From: Aquatica leii
Taxonomy: Eukaryota > Arthropoda > Insecta > Coleoptera > Lampyridae
Direction of reading: 5' to 3'
DNA length: 64,000 bases
NCBI GenBank assembly: GCA_035610365.1
Contig: CM069432.1
Location: 264,923,177-264,987,176 of the forward strand
The position numbers were made by a program, and so were the translations under genes. Below are positions 56,281 to 64,000 of the stretch, one piece after another. The notes beneath the pieces were generated by a model. The model had not been told where the DNA came from and did no database searches. It saw only the letters and a program-made list of their open reading frames with translations. Position 1 is the first letter of the stretch. Each line of letters begins with the position of its first letter.

Positions 56281-57850
56281 AAATAGTAATTTTATTTTAA
56301 AGTGTCTTCTATCCGCAGTGATAGCTCGCACGCAATGCTTACGTTGAACGTCATTTTTACAGTGTTGGCGTTAATTAATTTTTGTTCAAATTTAACAACA
56401 AATAGAATACACAATAATAAACAACATATTGCAAAATAAAAATGACGATATTTAAAAAAAAATTGTTTTAAAGTGTCTTCTATCCGCTGTGATAGCTCGT
56501 ACGCAAGGCTAACGTTCAAAGTCATTTTTAACAATGTTGGCGAGAAATAATTTTTATGCAAATTTAGCAACAAATAGGCAACACAATATTATGCAACATA
56601 CTGCAGAATAATATGACAATATTTAAAAAAAAATAGTAATTTTATTTTAAAGTGTCTTCTATCCGCGGTGATAGCTCGCACGCAATGCTTACGTTGAACG
56701 TCATTTTTTACAGTGTTGGCGTTAATTAATTTTTGTTCAAATTTAACAACAAATAGAATACACAATAATAAACAACATATTGCAAAATAAAAATGACGAT
56801 ATTTAAAAAAAAATTGTTTTAAAGTGTCTTCTATCCGCTGTGATAGCTCGTACGCAAGGCTAACGTTCAAAGTCATTTTTAACAATGTTGGCGAGAAATA
56901 ATTTTTATGCAAATTTAGCAACAAATAGGCTACACAATATTATGCAACATACTGCAAAATAATATGACAATATTTTAAAAAAAATAGTAATTTTATTTTA
57001 AAGTGTCTTCTATCCGCCGTGATAGCTCTCACGCAAAGCTTACGTTCAAAGTCATTTTTAACAACGTTGTCGTTATTTAATTTTTGTGCAAATTTAGCAA
57101 CAAATAGAATACACAACAATAAACAACATATTTCCAAATAAAAATGACTATATTTAAAAAAATGTGTTTTAAAGTGTCTTCTATCCGCTGTGATAGCTCG
57201 TACGCAAGGCTAACGTTCAAAGTCATTTTTAACAATGTTGGCGAGAAATAATTTTTATGCAAATTTAGCAACAAATAGGCAACACAATATTATGCAACAT
57301 ACTGCAGAATGATATGACAATATTTTAAAAAATAGTAATTTTATTTTAAAGTGTCTTCTATCCGCGGTGATAGCTCGCACGCAATGCTTACGTTGAACGT
57401 CATTTTTACAGTGTTGGCGTTAATTAATTTTTGTTCAAATTTAACAACAAATAGAATACACAATAATAAACAACATATTGCAAAATAAAAATGACGATAT
57501 TTAAAAAAATTGTTTTAAAGTGTCTTCTATCCGCTGTGATAGCTCGTACGCAAGGCTAACGTTCAAAGTCATTTTTAACAATGTTGGCGAGAAATAATTT
57601 TTATGCAAATTTAGCAACAAATAGGCAACACAATATTATGCAACATACTGCAGAATAATATGACAATATTTTAAAAAAAATAGTAATTTTATTTTAAAGT
57701 GTCTTCTATCCGCGGTGATAGCTCGCACGCAATGCTTACGTTGAACGTCATTTTTTACAGTGTTGGCGTTAATTAATTTTTGTTCAAATTTAACAACAAA
57801 TAGAATACACAATAATAAACAACATATTGCAAAATAAAAATGACGATATT
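56281..57850. repeat. Satellite block of A/C dimers
   Basis: Type A now alternates with type C, marked by GCACGCAATGCTTACGTTGA, ACAGTGTTGGCGTTAATTAA and TTTGTTCAAATTTAACAACA. The same dimer type recurs at about 60130-61400 and 63150-64000. Confidence 0.82.
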
Positions 57851-60060
57851 TAAAAATAAAATTATTTTGTTTTAAAGTCTATTCTATGCGCTGTGATAGC
57901 TCGCACGCAAAGCTAACGTTAAAAGTCGTTTTTAACAATGTTGGCAAGAAATAATTTTTATGCAAATTTAGCAACAAATAGGCTACACAATATTATGCAA
58001 CATACTGCAAAATAATATGACAATATTTTTAAAAAAATAGTAATTTTATTTTAAAGTGTCTTCTATCCGCCGTGATAGTTCTCTGGCAAAGCTTACGTTC
58101 AAAGTCATTTTTAACAACGTTGCCGTTATTTAATTTTTGTGGAAATTTAGCAACAAATAGAATACACAACAATAAACAACATATTGCCAAATAAAAATGA
58201 CGATATTTAAAAAAAAAATTTTGTTTTAAAGTGTCTTCTATCCGCTGTGATAGCTCGTACGCAAGGCTAACGTTCAAAGTCATTTTTAACAATGTTGGCG
58301 AGAAATAATTTTTATGCAAATTTAGCAACAAATAGGCTACACAATATTATGCAACATACTGCAAAATAATATGACAATATTTTTAAAAAAATAGTAATTT
58401 TATTTTAAAGTGTCTTCTATCCGCCGTGATAGTTCTCTGGCAAAGCTTACGTTCAAAGTCATTTTTAACAACGTTGCCGTTATTTAATTTTTGTGGAAAT
58501 TTAGCAACAAATAGAATACACAACAATAAACAACATTTTTCCAAATAAAAATGACGATATTTAAAAAAAAAATTGTTTTAAAGTGTCTTCTATCCGCTGT
58601 GATAGCTCGTACGCAAGGCTAACGTTCAAAGTCATTTTTAACAATGTTGGCGAGAAATAATTTTTATGCAAATTTAGCAACAAATAGGCTACACAATATT
58701 ATGCAACATACTGCAAAATAATATGACAATATTTTTAAAAAAATAGTAATTTTATTTTAAAGTGTCTTCTATCCGCCGTGATAGCTCTCTGGCAAAGCTT
58801 ACGTTCAAAGTCATTTTTAACAACGTTGTCGTTATTTAATTTTTGTGCAAATTTAGCAACAAATAGAATACACAACAATAAACAACATTTTTCCAAATAA
58901 AAATGACGATATTTAAAAAAAAAATTGTTTTAAAGTGTCTTCTATCCGCTGTGATAGCTCGTACGCAAGGCTAACGTTCAAAGTCATTTTTAACAATGTT
59001 GGCGAGAAATAATTTTTATGCAAATTTAGCAACAAATAGGCTACACAATATTATGCAACATACTGCAAAATAATATCACAATATTTTTAAAAAAATAGTA
59101 ATTTTATTTTAAAGTGTCTTCTATCCGCCGTGATAGCTCTCTGGCAAAGCTTACGTTCAAAGTCATTTTTAACAACGTTGCCGTTATTTAATTTTTGTGG
59201 AAATTTAGCAACAAATAGAATACACAACAATAAACAACATATTGCCAAATAAAAATGACGATATTTAAAAAAAAAAATTTGTTTTAAAGTGTCTTCTATC
59301 CGCTGTGATAGCTCGTACGCAAGGCTAACGTTCAAAGTCATTTTTAACAATGTTGGCGAGAAATAATTTTTATGCAAACTTATCAACAAATAGGCTACAC
59401 AATATTATGCAACATACTGCAAAATAATATGACAATATTTTTAAAAAAATAGTAATTTTATTTTAAAGTGTCTTCTATCCGCCGTGATAGCTCTCTGGCA
59501 AAGCTTACGTTCAAAGTCATTTTTAACAACGTTGCCGTTATTTAATTTTTGTGGAAATTTAGCAACAAATAGAATACACAACAATAAACAACATATTGCC
59601 AAATAAAAATGACGATATTTAAAAAAAAAATTTTGTTTTAAAGTGTCTTCTATCCGCTGTGATAGCTCGTACGCAAGGCTAACGTTCAAAGTCATTTTTA
59701 ACAATGTTGGCGAGAAATAATTTTTATGCAAATTTAGCAACAAATAGGCTACACAATATTAAACAACATACTGCAAAATATAATGACGTTATTTTAAAAA
59801 AAAATAGTAATTTTATTTTAAAGTGTCTTTTTTCCGCCGTAATAGCTTTCTGGCAAGGCTTACGTTTAAAGTCATTTTTAACAACGTTGGCGTTAATTGA
59901 TTTTTGTGCAAATTTAGCAAGAAATAGAATACACAACAATAAACAACATACTGCCAAATAAAAATGATCATATGTAAAAAAAAATATTTTGTTATAAAGT
60001 TGCTTGTATCCGCCGTGATACCCCACACGCAAGGCTTACGTTCAAAGTCATTTTTAACAA
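57851..60060. repeat. Satellite block, return to A/B dimers
   Basis: A variant monomer at 57851-58000 (GTCTATTCTATGCGCTGTG, AAAAGTCGTTTTTAACAATG) marks the switch. A/B dimers follow, then a further copy of the GATCATATGTAAA variant segment (59770-60060), which is cut short compared with the copies at 48190 and 51540. Confidence 0.78.
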
Positions 60061-63000
60061 TGTTGGCAAGAAATAATTTTTATGCAAATTTAGCAACAAA
60101 TAGGCTACACAATATTATGCAACATACTGCAAAATAATATGACAAAAAAAAAAAAAAAATAGTAATTTTATTTTAAAGTGTCTTCTATCCGCGGTGATAG
60201 CTCGCACGCAATGCTTACGTTGAACGTCATTTTTTACAGTGTTGGCGTTAATTAATTTTTGTTCAAATTTAACAACAAATAGAATACACAATAATAAACA
60301 ACATTTTTCCAAATAAAAATGACGATATTTAAAAAAAAAATTGTTTTAAAGTGTCTTCTATCCGCTGTGATAGCTCGTACGCAAGGCTAACGTTCAAAGT
60401 CATTTTTAACAATGTTGGCGAGAAATAATTTTTATGCAAATTTAGCAACAAATAGGCAACACAATATTATGCAACATACTGCAGAATAATATGACAATAT
60501 TTTAAAAAAAATAGTAATTTTATTTTAAAGTGTCTTCTATCCGCGGTGATAGCTCGCACGCAATGCTTACGTTGAACGTCATTTTTTACAGTGTTGGCGT
60601 TAATTAATTTTTGTTCAAATTTAACAACAAATAGAATACACAATAATAAACAACATATTGCAAAATAAAAATGACGATATTTAAAAAAAAAATTGTTTTA
60701 AAGTGTCTTCTATCCGCTGTGATAGCTCGTACGCAAGGCTAACGTTCAAAGTCATTTTTAACAATGTTGGCGAGAAATAATTTTTATGCAAATTTAGCAA
60801 CAAATAGGCAACACAATATTATGCAACATACTGCAGAATAATATGACAATATTTTAAAAAAAATAGTAATTTTATTTTAAAGTGTCTTCTATCCGCGGTG
60901 ATAGCTCGCACGCAATGCTTACGTTGAACGTCATTTTTACAGTGTTGGCGTTAATTAATTTTTGTTCAAATTTAACAACAAATAGAATACACAATAATAA
61001 ACAACATATTGCAAAATAAAAATGACGATATTTAAAAAAATTGTTTTAAAGTGTCTTCTATCCGCTGTGATAGCTCGTACGCAAGGCTAACGTTCAAAGT
61101 CATTTTTAACAATGTTGGCGAGAAATAATTTTTATGCAAATTTAGCAACAAATAGGCAACACAATATTATGCAACATACTGCAGAATAATATGACAATAT
61201 TTTAAAAAAAATAGTAATTTTATTTTAAAGTGTCTTCTATCCGCGGTGATAGCTCGCACGCAATGCTTACGTTGAACGTCATTTTTTACAGTGTTGGCGT
61301 TAATTAATTTTTGTTCAAATTTAACAACAAATAGAATACACAATAATAAACAACATATTGCAAAATAAAAATGACGATATTTAAAAATAAAATTATTTTG
61401 TTTTAAAGTCTATTCTATCCGCTGTGATAGCTCGCACGCAAAGCTAACGTTAAAAGTCGTTTTTAACAATGTTGGCAAGAAATAATTTTTGTGCAAATTT
61501 AGCAACAAATAGGCTACACAATATTAAACAACATACTGCAAAATATTATGAAGATATTTTTTTAAAAATAGTAATTTTATTTTAAAGTTTCTTCTATCCG
61601 CGGTGATAGCTCGCACGCAATGCTTACGTTGAAGGTCATTTTCAACAATGTTGGCGTTAATTAATTTTTGTGCAGATTTACCAACGAATAGGGTACACAA
61701 CAATAAAGAACATTTCGCAAATTAGAAATGATGATATTTAAAAAAAAATATTTTGTTATAAAGTTGCTTGTATCCGTCGTGATACCTCACACTCAAGGCT
61801 TACGTTCAAAGTCATTTTTAACAATGTTGGCCTTAATTAATTTTTGTGCAAATTTAACAACAAATAGGGTACACAATAATAAACAACATTTTTTAAAATA
61901 AAATAAAATTATTTTGTTTTAAATGTGTCTCTTATCCGCCGTGACAGCTCGCACGCAAGGTTTACGTTCAAAATCATTTTTAACAATGTTGGCGAGAAAT
62001 AATTTTTGTGCAAATTTTGCAACAAATAGGCTACACAATATTAAACAACATACTGCAAAATATAATGACGATATTTAAAAAAAAAATAGTAATTTTATTT
62101 TAAAGTGTCTTCTATCCGCCGTGATAGCTCTCTGGCAAAGCTTACGTTCAAAGTCATTTTTAACAACGTTGTCGTTATTTAATTTTTGTGCAAATTTAGC
62201 AACAAATAGAATACACAACAATAAACAACATTTTTCCAAATAAAAATGACGATATTTAAAAAAAAAATTGTTTTAAAGTGTCTTCTATCCGCTGTGATAG
62301 CTCGTACGCAAGGCTAACGTTCAAAGTCATTTTTAACAATGTTGGCGAGAAATAATTTTTATGCAAATTTAGCAACAAATAGGCTACACAATATTATGCA
62401 ACATACTGCAAAATAATATCACAATATTTTTAAAAAAATAGTAATTTTATTTTAAAGTGTCTTCTATCCGCCGTGATAGTTCTCTGGCAAAGCTTACGTT
62501 CAAAGTCATTTTTAACAACGTTGCCGTTATTTAATTTTTGTGGAAATTTAGCAACAAATAGAATACACAACAATAAACAACATATTGCCAAATAAAAATG
62601 ACGATATTTAAAAAAAAAATTTTGTTTTAAAGTGTCTTCTATCCGCTGTGATAGCTCGTACGCAAGGCTAACGTTCAAAGTCATTTTTAACAATGTTGGC
62701 GAGAAATAATTTTTATGCAAATTTATCAACAAATAGGCTACACAATATTATGCAACATATTGCAAAATAATATGACAATATTTTAAAAAAATAGTAATTT
62801 TATTTTAAAGTGTCTTCTATCCGCCGTGATAGCTCTCTGGCAAAGCTTACGTTCAAAGTCATTTTTAACAACGTTGTCGTTATTTAATTTTTGTGCAAAT
62901 TTAGCAACAAATAGAATACACAACAATAAACAACATTTTTCCAAATAAAAATAACGATATTTAAAAAAAAAATTGTTTTAAAGTGTCTTCTATCCGCTGT

Positions 63001-64000
63001 GATAGCTCGTACGCAAGGCTAACGTTCAAAGTCATTTTTAACAATGTTGGCAAGAAATAATTTTTATGCAAATTTAGCAACAAATAGGCTACACAATATT
63101 ATGCAACATACTGCAAAATAATATGACAATATTTAAAAAAAAATAGTAATTTTATTTTAAAGTGTCTTCTATCCGCGGTGATAGCTCGCACGCAATGCTT
63201 ACGTTGAACGTCATTTTTTACAGTGTTGGCGTTAATTAATTTTTGTTCAAATTTAACAACAAATAGAATACACAATAATAAACAACATATTGCAAAATAA
63301 AAATGACGATATTTAAAAAAAAAATTGTTTTAAAGTGTCTTCTATCCGCTGTGATAGCTCGTACGCAAGGCTAACGTTCAAAGTCATTTTTAACAATGTT
63401 GGCGAGAAATAATTTTTATGCAAATTTAGCAACAAATAGGCAACACAATATTATGCAACATACTGCAGAATAATATGACAATATTTAAAAAAAAATAGTA
63501 ATTTTATTTTAAAGTGTCTTCTATCCGCGGTGATAGCTCGCACGCAATGCTTACGTTGAACGTCATTTTTTACAGTGTTGGCGTTAATTAATTTTTGTTC
63601 AAATTTAACAACAAATAGAATACACAATAATAAACAACATATTGCAAAATAAAAATGACGATATTTAAAAAAATTGTTTTAAAGTGTCTTCTATCCGCTG
63701 TGATAGCTCGTACGCAAGGCTAACGTTCAAAGTCATTTTTAACAATGTTGGCAAGAAATAATTTTTATGCAAATTTAGCAACAAATAGGCTACACAATAT
63801 TATGCAACATACTGCAAAATAATATGACAATATTTAAAAAAAAATAGTAATTTTATTTTAAAGTGTCTTCTATCCGCGGTGATAGCTCGCACGCAATGCT
63901 TACGTTGAACGTCATTTTTTACAGTGTTGGCGTTAATTAATTTTTGTTCAAATTTAACAACAAATAGAATACACAATAATAAACAACATATTGCAAAATA
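60061..64000. repeat. Satellite block of A/C, transition and A/B segments to the window edge
   Basis: A/C dimers run to about 61400. Irregular monomers at 61400-62100 include the GGGTACACAATAATAAACAA type seen near the left edge. A/B dimers occupy about 62100-63150, and A/C dimers run to the end. The array continues beyond the window. Confidence 0.78.

Larger units (their letters stand above)
41635..64000. repeat. Satellite DNA array, about 177-bp monomer, runs off the right edge
   Basis: More than 22 kb of head-to-tail monomers, roughly 120 in all. Each contains TTTTAAAGTGTCTTCTATCC, GTGATAGCTC, ACGTTCAAAGTCATTTTTAAC, GTGCAAATTTAGCAACAAAT and CACAATA...AACAACAT. The spacing of ACAAATAG alternates between about 179 and 175 bp, so most of the array is a dimer of about 354 bp. 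An A-run of 6-15 bases marks each junction. The minus-strand frames of about 100 codons that recur every 354 bp are not treated as genes. Confidence 0.97.

Noticed and set aside
42000-64000. About 70 open frames of 60-114 codons in the satellite
   Set aside because: They recur with the repeat period on both strands, differ mainly by A-run length, have no recognisable domain and use all frames. They are a property of the monomer.
41635-64000. CRISPR array
   Set aside because: Monomers are contiguous, about 177 bp, without unique spacers, in an animal genome.
41635-64000. CENP-B box in the satellite
   Set aside because: I looked for the TTCG...CGGGA pattern in the common monomers and did not find it.

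Overview
The window is a repeat-dominated piece of an animal genome, almost certainly an insect. The evidence is short GT-AG introns of 48-66 nt, jockey- and R1-like LINEs, a mag-like Ty3 retrotransposon, several mariner/Tc1 relatives, a DUF4817-type transposase remnant and strong A+T bias. The insect order cannot be fixed from the sequence alone.

Only the first 1.6 kb holds host genes. Three small genes sit head to tail on the minus strand: a CEBPZOS-like mitochondrial protein (1612-1289, one intron), a UQCC3-like complex III assembly factor (1281-955, one intron) and tubulin folding cofactor C (TBCC, 955 to beyond the left edge). Seven bases separate the first two. The last two overlap as TAATG, so the layout looks like one tricistronic mRNA. 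A 2.8-kb mariner-superfamily transposon with a five-exon, frameshifted transposase and an unusually long D-to-E spacing (1673-4469) is inserted about 60 bp upstream of the first start codon.

From 4.5 to 41.6 kb the window is a transposon graveyard. In order it holds: a 40-bp minisatellite (5.2-5.8 kb); a solo LTR (6500-6947); a partly inverted R1-like LINE ORF1 (7.3-9.0 kb); a DD41D mariner-like element with about 370-bp terminal inverted repeats (TIRs) and one nonsense codon (9131-11039); a MITE (11051-11855); an endonuclease/RT LINE split by a second LINE fragment and by a degenerate Ty3 element (12-21.1 kb); a jockey-like LINE on the minus strand (22.3-32.8 kb) split by a pogo-like transposon (24.0-25.8 kb) and by a young, apparently intact Ty3/mag-like retrotransposon with identical LTRs (27973-32624); a large inverted-repeat element holding two Tc1-like remnants (34.1-37.5 kb); a DUF4817-like remnant; another solo LTR (39238-39665); and small MITEs.

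The Ty3 family at 6.5, 14.6-19.6 and 39.2-39.7 kb is defined by 4-bp target duplications and LTR ends TGAAAC...GTTACA/GTAACA. Every copy that keeps its U3 carries clustered heat-shock-element motifs just upstream of the presumed TATA box.

From about 41.6 kb to the right edge lies one satellite array of roughly 177-bp monomers. It is organised mostly as about 354-bp dimers of at least two kinds, is more irregular near its left edge, and contains one 0.7-kb insertion that begins with a near-perfect 101-nt hairpin.

I see no prokaryotic system, CRISPR array, rRNA or tRNA gene. The most interesting items are the tricistronic-looking gene cluster, the LTR heat-shock-element clusters, the intron-bearing long-spacer transposon at the gene promoter, the young intact Ty3 element and the satellite architecture.
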